A DNA stretch of 64,000 bases from Novosphingobium sp. 9U (lineage in GTDB: Bacteria; Pseudomonadota; Alphaproteobacteria; Sphingomonadales; Sphingomonadaceae). Below the pieces are notes generated by a model. It searched no databases, was not told the DNA's origin, and saw only the letters and a list, made by a program, of their open reading frames with translations. How positions within the stretch are numbered: the first letter of the stretch is position 1; each line of letters starts with the position of its first letter. Shown here in pieces: positions 9,146-17,841 of the stretch. The stretch is from contig NZ_LR732525.1 in the NCBI RefSeq assembly GCF_902506425.1, forward strand, positions 1 through 64,000, given 5' to 3'. A program made the translations under genes and the position numbers.

Positions 9146-10222
9146 GTGGCATTAGGCAATCCAGTCGAGATCGAACGTCGCTTCGAGCAGTCGCAAAATG
9201 ACCTTGTCCTTCAGACTTCCGACTTCTCGCTTCAAGGCCTGAAGGAAATGGTGGACGACAACATCATTGATTTATCTCCGAAGTACCAGAGGCGCGAGCG
9301 TTGGGAGGTGGAAAGGCAGTCTGAGCTAATCGAGTCCTTTCTTCTGAATGTTCCCGTTCCGCCGATTTACTTAGCAGAAGAGGAGTATGGAGTTTACTCC
9401 ATAATCGACGGTAAGCAGAGAATAACTGCAGTTTCTGATTACCTAAACAATTCTTTTGCTTTAAAAGGATTAGAGGAATTCACTGAGCTGAACGGAGCTC
9501 GTTTTCGTGATCTACCAAAAGCATTACAAAGTGCTCTTCGAATCCGGCCATACTTGCGTGTGATTACACTCTTGAAGCAGTCGCATCCTCGACTAAAGTA
9601 TGAGGTCTTCATAAGACTGAACCGCGGTGGCATCAGGTTAAATAATCAAGAGATCCGGAATGTAGCTTTTCGGGGTTTTCTCAATGACACCATCTATCTC
9701 GCTGGTGAGAATGCCTTGCTTAGATCTGCCTTGAAAATTGACGGGCCGAAGTCGGCCGCTTTTCAACAGATGCAGGATGCGGAGTACGTGCTCCGCTTTC
9801 TCACTCTGAATAGATCATGGGAGCGGTTCTCCGGCAGTCTCTCGCGATCAATGGATGATTTCATGCTTGAATATCGCGACGTCGATGCTGCCGCTGCTGT
9901 CGATTTGGTGCGGCCCTTCCATGAGGCTATGGACCGTACGGCGGCCTTATGGGGCGAGGTCGCTTTTCAGAGATGGGATGGTCAGAAGTGGCGGCAACAA
10001 GCTCTCGCCGGACTATATGATGCACAGATGATCGCCGCGAACAAACTCAGCGATGTGCAGGTGCAATACTTGTCGCACAAACAAAATCTGATTGTTAGTC
10101 AGACACGTGAACTGTTCCTCAACTCAGACTTTGAGGAGGCAGTACGTCTAGGAACAAATACGCCATCGCGAATAAAATATCGCATCGAGCGTATGTATGA
10201 ACTTCTAATCTCACTCATATAG
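9146..10222 (+). CDS. DUF262-domain protein (ParB/GmrS-like)
   Basis: A 358-residue protein starting at GTG with a good AGGAG site five bases or so upstream. It has the DUF262 signature: QRRERW near residue 50, IIDGKQRITAV near 90 (usually DGQQR), and a following LNRGGIRLNNQEIRN segment. The fold is ParB/sulfiredoxin-like and is found in the N-terminal half of GmrSD type IV restriction enzymes, where it binds NTP. The C-terminal HNH (DUF1524) half is absent, so it is not a complete GmrSD enzyme. It is followed after 10 bases by a HEPN-like gene, suggesting one operon. The pair is clearly AT-richer and has a different codon use from its neighbours, which points to horizontal transfer. A defence role is inferred. 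Confidence 0.8.
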   Translation: MALGNPVEIERRFEQSQNDLVLQTSDFSLQGLKEMVDDNIIDLSPKYQRRERWEVERQSELIESFLLNVPVPPIYLAEEEYGVYSIIDGKQRITAVSDYLNNSFALKGLEEFTELNGARFRDLPKALQSALRIRPYLRVITLLKQSHPRLKYEVFIRLNRGGIRLNNQEIRNVAFRGFLNDTIYLAGENALLRSALKIDGPKSAAFQQMQDAEYVLRFLTLNRSWERFSGSLSRSMDDFMLEYRDVDAAAAVDLVRPFHEAMDRTAALWGEVAFQRWDGQKWRQQALAGLYDAQMIAANKLSDVQVQYLSHKQNLIVSQTRELFLNSDFEEAVRLGTNTPSRIKYRIERMYELLISLI

Positions 10223-10232
10223 CACCTGCATT

Positions 10233-11156
10233 ATGAGTATCGCGCGATCTCAGTTTTTGGCGAATCTTGCTGGCATAGGTCAGGCGATAAACCTTGAACC
10301 CTTGGCTCAAGGTGCCATGGGAACATCCCTGCCGCCCGGAATATTTGTTCTCCGCCGCGGCGTGTTAGTAGCTAGTCTTATCGCCCTGGAGACATTTGTC
10401 CGCGAGAGAACTGTCGAGGTTCTCCGTAATCTCGAGAGATGGCCCAAGTCGTTCGAAGATCTACCCGAAAAACTTCGGCTTGCTGCGAGGTTGGACGCCT
10501 TGTCGTACCTGCATAACTTCGCGCGGATGTTGAAGCGCCAGGGGGACGATTTTGAGGCCGAGGTCCAAGCCGAGATAACGAAGATGGCTTCAGGGCATGG
10601 AACCGTCCAGCAATTTACAAAATTTGTTGCTGGAGATTACACAGGTAACCTTTCTGATAGCGGCTTGAAAGATCTCTTAGCTTCCTTGCAAGTTTCAGAT
10701 TGTTGGACAACCTTCAGGGCTTTTAGCGCCGAGATCGGGCTTGGCGTTCCCTCGGTCCAGGAGGTTGTGAAAGGGATTGTTCGAAAACGTCACCGAAGCG
10801 CACATTCCGCGACCTACGCCCCGACTGCTACGGAAGTTTCAAGCTTACAAGACGACTTGTTGTGCATAGCACTATGCTTCGATGTATCTATTTCCGCGTC
10901 CCTAGAGCAAGCCATTGCGATGGCTGATGATTGGGCGCTAGGAAGATGTTCTTGGCGCGCTGGTGTCATTTTGTATATAGCTAAGCCATATGATCGGCGT
11001 ATGCGTCTTTATAAATATGGGCAATCTAGAGCGCTTCGGATTGCCAATCAGGTAGGCGACTTTCGTGCGCTGATACCAAGACCTCCAGCGGGACAGATAG
11101 CAGTTCTGGTTGAACAAAACGCTTCAGCTAGGCCGCACACGTGGCAGATACTTTGA
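10233..11156 (+). CDS. HEPN-like protein, putative RNase partner of the DUF262 protein
   Basis: A 307-residue, mostly helical protein that probably belongs to the HEPN superfamily. The region RKRHRSAH near residues 183-190 fits the Rx4-6H catalytic motif of HEPN ribonucleases, and an N-terminal helical segment (LIALETFVRERTVEVL) is consistent with the fold. HEPN proteins of the MAE_28990 type are often found beside DUF262 genes (family knowledge recalled, not searched). The start ATG lies 10 bases after the DUF262 stop, so they are likely co-transcribed. Codon use is atypical for the window. Function as an RNA-cutting toxin is inferred from one motif and context; the assignment needs a profile search. 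Confidence 0.6.
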   Translation: MSIARSQFLANLAGIGQAINLEPLAQGAMGTSLPPGIFVLRRGVLVASLIALETFVRERTVEVLRNLERWPKSFEDLPEKLRLAARLDALSYLHNFARMLKRQGDDFEAEVQAEITKMASGHGTVQQFTKFVAGDYTGNLSDSGLKDLLASLQVSDCWTTFRAFSAEIGLGVPSVQEVVKGIVRKRHRSAHSATYAPTATEVSSLQDDLLCIALCFDVSISASLEQAIAMADDWALGRCSWRAGVILYIAKPYDRRMRLYKYGQSRALRIANQVGDFRALIPRPPAGQIAVLVEQNASARPHTWQIL

Positions 11157-11275
11157 GCACCCTTATCGTGCAACCGTAAGGAGCTCCGCAAAGAGAGCAC
11201 AAGTCTCTCTGAAATCCCGGCAAGGCAGCGGACCGGCCAAGCCTGCGTATGCTTGCCACTGAAAGAGGAGGGTGC

Positions 11276-12166
11276 TCAATCCTCATCCTCATCCTCATCC
11301 TCATCCTCATCCGGCATGTCCCGCCAGCTCAGCCGCGGCGTGAGGTACGACTCCGCCGTGTCCGCGTCCCCGCCCATCTCCTGGCCCTGCTCGCGGATGT
11401 GCCGGGGCGGGTTGCAGTCGATCTGCTTGAGCGTGGCGTCGATGTCGAACTCGGGGTCGAACGGGTCGATCTCGAGCTCGGCAAGGGTCATGCGGCGGTC
11501 CTGCGCGCACTTGGCGAGGCGGAAGGCCTTGTAGTAGCGTAGCGTCTCCGCGCTCATGCCCTGCACCCAGGTGGTGTGCAGCGTGGCGAAGCGCTTTTCG
11601 AGGACTGCGCCGAGGTCGCCTTGCGTGTCGTCCGCCTTCTTCGCCTCCGCCTCCCATTCGGCGCGCCACTCGCGCTTGAGGCGCTCCAGCTGTGAGCGGC
11701 TGGCGGCGCCGACCCCTTGCGGGTTGCCCTGGGCGAAGCGCTTGCCGGCGCGGTTCCTCAGCACGAACATCAGCAGCCGGTCGTTGTAGACGCGGCGGGT
11801 GCCGATGATCTTGCCGGGGGAGTACACCGGCACCTCGATGCCGTGGAGCGCGCGTTCCATGGCGACATCCTCGAGGCGTTGCACGCCGAGGCTCAGCGCG
11901 GCCTCCCAGGCCTTGCGGAAGCTTCCCGCCTCCGGGTGGCGGCGCAGGACGTAGGCGCCCTCCGGCGTCATGTTCACCGCGTGGGCGGCGTGTTTGACGC
12001 TGCCGGTGTCGGCCAGCGCCTCGATGAAGCCGCGCTGGCGCTCGGGCGTCCAGCCGTCGTGGCGCGTGGTCTGGCGCGGGACGGGGGTGAAGGTGGCCAA
12101 ATGCTTGTGTGCTGTCTGGCGGCGCTTGCGGCCGGATTGTCGAGGGGGAGGGGACTTGTCGATCAT
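11276..12166 (-). CDS. Terminase-small-subunit-like DNA-binding protein with acidic tail
   Basis: A 296-residue protein of uncertain function. Residues ~38-95 look like a helix-turn-helix of the phage terminase small-subunit kind (WTPERQRGFIEALADTGSV, then AAHAVNMTPEGAYVLRRHP). A charged middle and a C-terminal (Asp-Glu)n tail follow. The tail is encoded by a hexanucleotide tandem repeat that runs into the stop codon. No other phage genes are nearby, so it is more likely a stand-alone chromosomal protein of sphingomonads than part of a prophage. The start ATG is chosen because it begins the conserved-looking part; a longer frame exists in another phase but lacks support. Confidence 0.65.
   Translation of the reverse strand: MIDKSPPPRQSGRKRRQTAHKHLATFTPVPRQTTRHDGWTPERQRGFIEALADTGSVKHAAHAVNMTPEGAYVLRRHPEAGSFRKAWEAALSLGVQRLEDVAMERALHGIEVPVYSPGKIIGTRRVYNDRLLMFVLRNRAGKRFAQGNPQGVGAASRSQLERLKREWRAEWEAEAKKADDTQGDLGAVLEKRFATLHTTWVQGMSAETLRYYKAFRLAKCAQDRRMTLAELEIDPFDPEFDIDATLKQIDCNPPRHIREQGQEMGGDADTAESYLTPRLSWRDMPDEDEDEDEDED
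11279..11312. repeat. Hexanucleotide tandem repeat (ATCCTC)5
   Basis: Five perfect ATCCTC units plus ATCC. On the minus strand they encode the Asp-Glu tail of the terminase-like protein just before its stop. A six-base unit keeps the frame when copy number changes, so slippage would only alter tail length. Confidence 0.9.
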
Positions 12167-12358
12167 GGCGGGCCTGCGTCCTCCGGGTCGGGCAAAGGGC
12201 GCGCAGCATGGCTCAGGCAGGGGGGTGTAGGAAAGTTCTTTGTTTGTTCCGGTGCTTGGGTGGGAAATGAACCGCAGATGACTCTCTTCAGTTGACGATC
12301 AGGATAAGTACTGAGATAGGTAACTCTCGGATTATACTGAGGCGCGAGGGCAATCGTC

Positions 12359-12637
12359 ATGAAGAAACTGATGCTGGGTTTGGTCGTAGGTACGACCTTG
12401 ATGTCGACGGCCGCCATGGCGGGTGAGCAGCGCCCGACCTACATCGCGTTCTCGGCTCCCGCCGCGACCGCCAATGTGGCGGCGCCGGCCACCGTGGCCT
12501 CGCCCGTGGTCGCCAAGCGCGACAAGAGCTTCGGCACGCTGCCGCTGTGGGTGCCGCTGGTCGGCATCGTCGCGGTCGTCGGCCTGATCGCGGCCGTCAG
12601 CGGCGGCGGCGGCCACCACAACGGCAGCCCGGGCTGA
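12359..12637 (+). CDS. Small secreted or membrane protein
   Basis: A 92-residue protein with an apparent Sec signal peptide (MKKLMLGLVVGTTLMSTAAMA, cleavage after about residue 21), a short Ala/Val-rich stretch, and one hydrophobic helix near residues 61-80 (LWVPLVGIVAVVGLIAAVSG) followed by a Gly/His-rich end. It would be an inner-membrane or periplasmic protein. No family was recognised. It is convergent with the GGDEF-EAL gene, and a terminator-like hairpin follows. Confidence 0.65.
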   Translation: MKKLMLGLVVGTTLMSTAAMAGEQRPTYIAFSAPAATANVAAPATVASPVVAKRDKSFGTLPLWVPLVGIVAVVGLIAAVSGGGGHHNGSPG

Positions 12638-12689
12638 TCGAGGTCGGCTCGGCTTCGCGCCGGGCCCTCCCACGACTGGTAACATGAGC

Positions 12690-12715
12690 GCACGGTGTCC
12701 TCGCGGATACCGTGC
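12690..12715. terminator. Hairpin between convergent genes
   Basis: Perfect 7-bp stem GCACGGT/ACCGTGC with a 12-base loop, followed by GTTTCT, lying between the small membrane protein gene and the oppositely oriented GGDEF-EAL gene. Confidence 0.55.
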
Positions 12716-12746
12716 GTTTCTGCGTTGGACGTTGGCGGGGGGCGTC

Positions 12747-14516
12747 TTAGGCGCGCAGGCGGATGACCTGGGCGCGGGCGCGCTGGTCGTCGATGAAGGC
12801 ACCCACCTCGCGCCCGTCGATCGGGCGGCTGAGCAGGTAGCCCTGGATCTGCTGGCACCCCTCCTGCCGCAGCACGGCAAGCTGCGAGGGCTCCTCCACC
12901 CCTTCCGCCAGCGTCTCGATCCCCAGCGCGTCGGCCAGCGTGGTGATCGCGCGGATCACGGCATGCGCGTTGCCGGTGGGGGCGATGTCGTGGACGAAGC
13001 TCTGGTCGATCTTCAGCTTGTTGAACGGGAACAGCCGCAAGTGGCTGAGCGAGGTGTAGCCGGTGCCGAAGTCGTCCAGGGTGATCCGCACGCCCAGGCC
13101 CTGCAGCGCATGCAGCGTCTCCAGCGTCTTCTCGACATTGGCGGCGAACGCGCTCTCGGTGATCTCCACCTCCAGGCGCTGCGGCGGCAGGCCCGACGCG
13201 GCGAGGGCGTGCACCACCATCGCGGGCAGGGCGGGGCTGAGGAACTGCTTGGCCGATAGGTTCACCGCCACCGACAGCGGCTCGGGCCAGGCCATCGCCT
13301 GGCGGCAGGCCTCGCGCATCACCCACTCGCCGATCTGCATGATCAGCCCGGTCTCCTCAGCGAGCGGGATGAAGTCGTTGGGCGCGACGAGGCCCAGCGT
13401 CGGATGCGGCCAGCGCACCAGCGCCTCGAACGCGGTCAGCCGCTCCTCCGAGAGGCTGTAGAGCGGCTGGAAGTGCAGCGCGAAGCCACCGCCGCTGATC
13501 GCTGCGCGCAAGTCGAGCTCGAGCTGGCGGCGGTGACGCGCGCGCTCGTCCAATGCGGTCTCGAAGAAGTGGTGGCCCGCCTTGCCCTGCTGCTTCGCAC
13601 GGTAGAGCGCGAGGTCGGCGTTCTTCAGCAGCACGCTGCCTTCCGCACCGTCCTCGGGCGCGACGGCGATGCCAATGCTGGCTGAAGTCTCCGCCTTGCG
13701 CCCATCGAGCACGATGTCGCGCGCGAAGCAGCCCTGCAGGCGCATGCCGAAGGCGGCGATGTCGGCATCGGCGGGGATCGCCGGGATCATCGCGGCGAAC
13801 TCGTCCCCGCTGAGGCGCGCGATCAGGCCCTCGGGCAGTTCGGCCTGCAACTGCCGAGCGACATCGCACAACAGGCGGTCGCCCGCGGCATGGCCGAGGG
13901 TATCGTTGACCATCTTGAAGTCGTCGAGGTCGATGTAGGCGACCAGCACGCGGGTGCCGTCGCGGCGCCGGGCGAGGGCCTGGTCCAGCTGCTCGACGAA
14001 ATACTGGCGGTTGGGAAGCCCGGTGAGGGCATCGTGCAGCGCGACATGGGTGATGCGCCGCTCGCGCGTCTCGATGGCATCGACCATGGTGTTGAAGCTG
14101 GCGGCCAGCTTGCCGATCTCGTCGCCGGTCTCGACCTGGACATGCGCCTTGCGGCCGCGGGTGACGCTGCGCGTCGCGCGCAGCAGATCGGCCAGTGGCA
14201 AGGTGATGGTGCGCGTAAGCGCAATGCCCAGCACGACGACCAGCGCCAGCTCGGCGGCACCGATCACCAGCAGCAGCAGCGCCGACTGGCCGACGGTGGC
14301 ACCGATCGGGCCGCTATCGATGCGCACGATGCCCGCCGCGAACAGCACCACCAGCGTGCCCACCAGCATGCCGAACAGCGATGCCAGGATCGCGGCGATG
14401 CGCGCGCGCAAGCTGCCGAAGTGCAGCGCCGAGCGTTCCCGACCGACGCGGATGTCCTCGTCGGCGCTGCCAGGCGCGTCGGCCGGCGCGAACTTGGGGA
14501 GGATACGACGCGGCAT
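12747..14516 (-). CDS. HAMP-GGDEF-EAL cyclic-di-GMP protein
   Basis: A 589-residue membrane protein. Two hydrophobic segments (residues ~42-65 and ~78-102) are followed by a HAMP linker (LPLADLLRATRSV), a GGDEF domain near 165-320 and an EAL domain near 340-580. The cyclase signature reads SGDEF near residue 237, a one-residue change from GGDEF that may or may not lower activity. The EAL side is intact: FEALVRW near 362, EVEITES, DDFGTGYTSL and KIDQSFV. The likely net activity is c-di-GMP hydrolysis, but this is inference. There is no adjacent partner gene. It is the second GGDEF-EAL protein in the window and lacks the PAS and PilZ domains of the first. Confidence 0.92.
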   Translation of the reverse strand: MPRRILPKFAPADAPGSADEDIRVGRERSALHFGSLRARIAAILASLFGMLVGTLVVLFAAGIVRIDSGPIGATVGQSALLLLVIGAAELALVVVLGIALTRTITLPLADLLRATRSVTRGRKAHVQVETGDEIGKLAASFNTMVDAIETRERRITHVALHDALTGLPNRQYFVEQLDQALARRRDGTRVLVAYIDLDDFKMVNDTLGHAAGDRLLCDVARQLQAELPEGLIARLSGDEFAAMIPAIPADADIAAFGMRLQGCFARDIVLDGRKAETSASIGIAVAPEDGAEGSVLLKNADLALYRAKQQGKAGHHFFETALDERARHRRQLELDLRAAISGGGFALHFQPLYSLSEERLTAFEALVRWPHPTLGLVAPNDFIPLAEETGLIMQIGEWVMREACRQAMAWPEPLSVAVNLSAKQFLSPALPAMVVHALAASGLPPQRLEVEITESAFAANVEKTLETLHALQGLGVRITLDDFGTGYTSLSHLRLFPFNKLKIDQSFVHDIAPTGNAHAVIRAITTLADALGIETLAEGVEEPSQLAVLRQEGCQQIQGYLLSRPIDGREVGAFIDDQRARAQVIRLRA

Positions 14517-14748
14517 GCGTGTGAGTTAGGTCACGCCAGTTAATAAGGTCTCAAGTTTGTTCGCGAGGCGGTACCGCTCAAGGGGCAATCAGGACGCCGC
14601 ATTAACTACAATAGACCGAGAAGGTGTTCGCAACAGGAGCTGCTCTGCCTGCTTGTGAGTGGCCGTGCGTTAACCTTCGTTTTTCGTAGCGAGCCGAGCG
14701 CATCGCGGGCATGGCAGCTTGCCGGCAGGAACAGCAAGGAAGTGGGCG

Positions 14749-15522
14749 ATGACGATCGACGTGAGCACACAGGTTCATGGTGCAGTCGGCGAGATCCGGT
14801 TTTCCAAGCCGCCGCTCAATTACGCCTGCCCCGCCTTGCTGCGCGAGATCGCGAACGCGCTGGAGGCGTTCGATGGCGATGATGGCGTGCGCGCGACGGT
14901 GCTGGTGGCAGAGGGCAAGGCCTTTTGCGCGGGTGCGGACCTTGCTGGGGACGACGCCATTGCCGGGGAAGCCGGCATGGATGCGATCGGCGGCCTCTAC
15001 GTGCAGGCAGAGCGCATCTTCCGCCGTGCCAAGCCGATGGTGGCGACCGTGCAAGGCGCAGCGATCGGTGCCGGCCTGGGGCTGGCGCTCAGCGCCGATT
15101 TCAGGGTCGCGGGACCGGCTGCGCGTCTCTCCAGCAACTTCGTGCGCCTTGGCTTCCATCCGGGTTTCGGGCTGACGCACACCTTGCCGCGGCTGCTGGG
15201 GCAACAGCGTGCGGCGTGGATGATGCTGTCGGCCGAGCGAGTGAAGCCTGCCGATGCGCTGAGCTGGGGCCTGGTCGATCGTCTGGCTGATGCGGGGCAA
15301 GAGCGCGAGGCTGCGCTCGCCATGGCGGGCGAGATCGCGGCGAATGCGCCGCTGGCGTTGAAAGCCGTGCGCGCGACGATCACGGCCGAGCTCGCCGATG
15401 CGGTGGCCGCGGCGATGCGGCACGAACATGCCGAGCAGACCGCGCTGCGCCCGACTGCTGACTACGCGGAGGGCGTGGCGTCGGTGTTCGAGCGGCGCGA
15501 GGCGATTTGGACTGGGCGCTGA
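14749..15522 (+). CDS. Enoyl-CoA hydratase/isomerase family protein
   Basis: A 257-residue crotonase-fold protein. It has the CoA-binding and oxyanion-hole segments (AFCAGADLAGD near residue 60 and AAIGAGLGLALSADFRVAG near 105). The two glutamates that act in true enoyl-CoA hydratases are not evident: the first position lies in GLGLALSAD and the second in SNFVRLGFHPG. It may therefore be an isomerase or act on another CoA thioester. The ATG at 14749 has AAGGA upstream and starts just before the domain; an upstream in-frame start at 14719 is less likely. It stands alone, facing a ModE-like gene. Confidence 0.85.
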   Translation: MTIDVSTQVHGAVGEIRFSKPPLNYACPALLREIANALEAFDGDDGVRATVLVAEGKAFCAGADLAGDDAIAGEAGMDAIGGLYVQAERIFRRAKPMVATVQGAAIGAGLGLALSADFRVAGPAARLSSNFVRLGFHPGFGLTHTLPRLLGQQRAAWMMLSAERVKPADALSWGLVDRLADAGQEREAALAMAGEIAANAPLALKAVRATITAELADAVAAAMRHEHAEQTALRPTADYAEGVASVFERREAIWTGR

Positions 15523-15547
15523 GCGCCACGGCGTAGCCGCAGCGAGC

Positions 15548-15931
15548 TCACGCGTCGGCGGCGCGTGCCTTGGGTTCCTGGCGCAGTTCCGAGTTCAGGT
15601 CAGCCAGCAGATCGCCGTGCGCAGTGCTGTCGAGCGTGGCTTGAAGCGCTCGATATCCGTCGAGCACACGCCGACCAGCAGGAGACAGCCGTGCGCCGCC
15701 GCCCTTGGCGCGGCCCGGCGACGTCTCGACCAGCGGCTCTCGCCAGCAGCGGTTCATGGCGTCCACCAGCAGCCAGGCGCGGCGGTAACTCATGTCCATG
15801 GCGCGGGCGGCGCCGGAGATCGATCCTTGCGCGGCAATGGCGTCGAGCAGGTCGGCCTTGCCGGGACCCATCGCGATCTCGTCGCCGCAAAGCAGCTGGA
15901 TCTTGAGCTTCAGAGAGTCAGCTTTGGCCAT
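15548..15931 (-). CDS. ModE-like winged-helix regulator, single domain
   Basis: A 127-residue protein resembling the N-terminal DNA-binding domain of ModE (MarR/LysR-like winged helix): LLDAIAAQGSISGAARAMD followed by MSYRRAWLLVDAMN is the typical helix-turn-helix. The C-terminal molybdate-binding (TOBE/Mop) domains of full ModE are missing, as is common in alphaproteobacterial stand-alone versions. No molybdate transport or cofactor genes lie in the window, so its target is unknown. It is convergent with the enoyl-CoA hydratase-like gene. Confidence 0.8.
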   Translation of the reverse strand: MAKADSLKLKIQLLCGDEIAMGPGKADLLDAIAAQGSISGAARAMDMSYRRAWLLVDAMNRCWREPLVETSPGRAKGGGARLSPAGRRVLDGYRALQATLDSTAHGDLLADLNSELRQEPKARAADA

Positions 15932-16179
15932 GCCTACAACTTAGGCCGGAGCCGGGCCAAAGGGCAACGCCGACGGTTGCCACGGCGGAGCGTGCGTGGC
16001 GCAAGACGCCGCAGCGTGGCTGAAATTGAAGGCAAAGTGCCCGAACGATTGCGGTCGTTAGTTAACTAGACTGAACTTAAACAGTTTTTGACTTCTTCCG
16101 ATCACAGTAGGTGGAACAAGCCATGTGACCCGGCGTTCAGGATGGTGAAACAAAGGATGCCGACGCTAGAGGATGTGAG

Positions 16180-16371
16180 ATGAAGGCCATCAACGATTTC
16201 AGAGGTTTCGCCGCCCCTGCCGAGACCGTTGTCGCAACCGACCGCCGATCGCCCTTCGCCCGGGCGCATGTTCAGCCGCAGTTGCAGATGCACAATGCTC
16301 GCGGTTTCGTGCTCGCCGTTGCCATGAGTGCCGCGTGCTGGGCCGGGATCGGACTCGCTTTCCTGCTCTGA
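16180..16371 (+). CDS. Small single-helix membrane protein
   Basis: A 63-residue protein with a polar N-terminal half and one C-terminal hydrophobic helix (GFVLAVAMSAACWAGIGLAF). An AGAGGAT ribosome-binding sequence precedes the ATG at a good distance. No family was recognised. It lies convergent to the outer-membrane factor gene. Confidence 0.55.
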   Translation: MKAINDFRGFAAPAETVVATDRRSPFARAHVQPQLQMHNARGFVLAVAMSAACWAGIGLAFLL

Positions 16372-16385
16372 CCAGCCCCTAGGAG

Positions 16386-17840
16386 TCAGCTACCGGCCCG
16401 CGTACTGGTCTCGCCGACTGGTGCGGGCTCCCAGCCCCCCGCGGTCGCGACCAGCAGCCGGGCAACGTTCTGATACTGGCGTGCCCGTGCATCCACGAGC
16501 GAAAGCTGCGCGCGTTGTGAAGCGCGGCTGGCATCCAGCACCTGCAGCACGCCGCTGTTGCCCACCTGAAAACTGCGCCGCGACAGATAAAGTGAGCGCT
16601 CTGCGATCGCGGCCGCTGAACGCCGTTCCGTCAACTCGCGGTCATTCGTGCCGAGGGCAGACAGCAGCCCCGCGACCTGACCGAATGCTTCAGTCACCAC
16701 TTGCCGGTAGTCCCCGGCCGCGGCGCGCGCACCCGCTTCCGCTCCCCGCTTCTCGGCCTTGAGCGTGCCGCCGTGGAAGATCGGCGCCGTCAGCCCGGCG
16801 AACACGTCGAACGCATTGAAGTTGCTGCTGGTGAGATTACCGGGCCGGGCCGCGGATTGCGTCAGCGAGGCGCCGAGCGTCAGGTCGGGGTAGAGCGCGG
16901 CGGTGGCAATGCCGATCTCGGCAGTGGCGGCGTGGAGTCGCGCTTCGGCCTCCAGGATGTCGGGTCGCTTGTGCACCAGCTCCGAAGGGAGCGCGACCGG
17001 GATGGTCGCGGGCAGGGCAAACTGGGCCAGCGCGAAGTCCGTCGCGCCAAGCTCGGCCGGTGAGATGCCAAGCAGCACTGCCAGCATTGCGCGGCCCTCG
17101 GCGATGTCCTGCTCCAGCGCGGGCACGTCGGCGCGGTCGCCCGCAAGCTGGCTTTGTGCGGTCAGCACTTCGACGAGCGTGCCGGCGCCCGCATCCTGGC
17201 GCGCCCGGGTCAGCGTCACGTTGCGATCGTCCTCGGCCAGCAGCGCGCGTTCGGTCGCCAGCTTGTCGTTCAGCGCGGCGAGCGCGAGCACTTGCGCGAC
17301 GACGCGGCCGGCGATCACCAGCTGCGCGGCCTGTGTCGCGCGTGCCTGGGCCTCGGCATCGGCGCCGACCTGCTCCAGCGCGCGACGGTTGCGCCCGAAC
17401 AGGTCGAGGTCGTAGCTCACGCCCCCGCCCAGGGTGAACAGGTTAAAGGTCGGGTTCTCGATCTCGGTGCCCGGTAGCCCGCTGAAGCCGAAGGCCGAGA
17501 GGTTGATCCGCTCACGCTCGGCGCGGGCGCTGGCATCGACTTGCGGCAGCGAGCGGCCGCGCACGGCCGCAATGCGCTCGCGGGCGCGCTCCAGCGTGGC
17601 GCGGCTGGCAGCGAGCGAGTGATTGCCGGCGAGGGCCTGCGCGACCAGTGCATCGAGCTGCGGGTTGGCGAAGGTCTTCCACCACTCGGCCCCGGGGCCG
17701 GTGCCCATGGCGAGCGCAGCGTTTTCCGGCGCGCCGTAGCCGGCCTGGGGTGGCGGCGTGGGGCGCTCGAAATCGGGGCCGACAGTGGTGCACGCGCTCG
17801 CGAGCAGGAGCGCGGCGGCTGCGCCCAGGTTGCGGTTCAT
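16386..17840 (-). CDS. Efflux outer-membrane lipoprotein (NodT/OprM family)
   Basis: A 484-residue outer-membrane channel of tripartite efflux pumps. The signal peptide ends in a lipobox (LLLASAC, Cys17), and the mature protein begins with the family phrase TVGPDFERPTPP. Two outer-membrane-efflux repeats with long helices follow (for example ALAGNHSLAASRATLERARE, and later the IGIATAALYPDLTLGAS segment). It is the last gene of a three-gene operon after the EmrB-like transporter, with its GGGGGA ribosome site inside the end of that gene. It would complete a channel through the outer membrane for the EmrA/EmrB pair. Confidence 0.92.
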   Translation of the reverse strand: MNRNLGAAAALLLASACTTVGPDFERPTPPPQAGYGAPENAALAMGTGPGAEWWKTFANPQLDALVAQALAGNHSLAASRATLERARERIAAVRGRSLPQVDASARAERERINLSAFGFSGLPGTEIENPTFNLFTLGGGVSYDLDLFGRNRRALEQVGADAEAQARATQAAQLVIAGRVVAQVLALAALNDKLATERALLAEDDRNVTLTRARQDAGAGTLVEVLTAQSQLAGDRADVPALEQDIAEGRAMLAVLLGISPAELGATDFALAQFALPATIPVALPSELVHKRPDILEAEARLHAATAEIGIATAALYPDLTLGASLTQSAARPGNLTSSNFNAFDVFAGLTAPIFHGGTLKAEKRGAEAGARAAAGDYRQVVTEAFGQVAGLLSALGTNDRELTERRSAAAIAERSLYLSRRSFQVGNSGVLQVLDASRASQRAQLSLVDARARQYQNVARLLVATAGGWEPAPVGETSTRAGS

Positions 17841-17841
17841 C

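Noticed and set aside
9146..11156. GmrSD type IV restriction system
   Set aside because: The DUF1524/HNH half is absent and the second protein looks HEPN-like, so it is not a standard GmrSD.
11279..11312. CRISPR or phase-variable frameshift repeat
   Set aside because: Six-base perfect units without spacers; unit size is a multiple of three, so no frame switching.
11276..12166. Prophage remnant
   Set aside because: Only one terminase-like helix-turn-helix gene; no portal, capsid, tail or integrase genes nearby.
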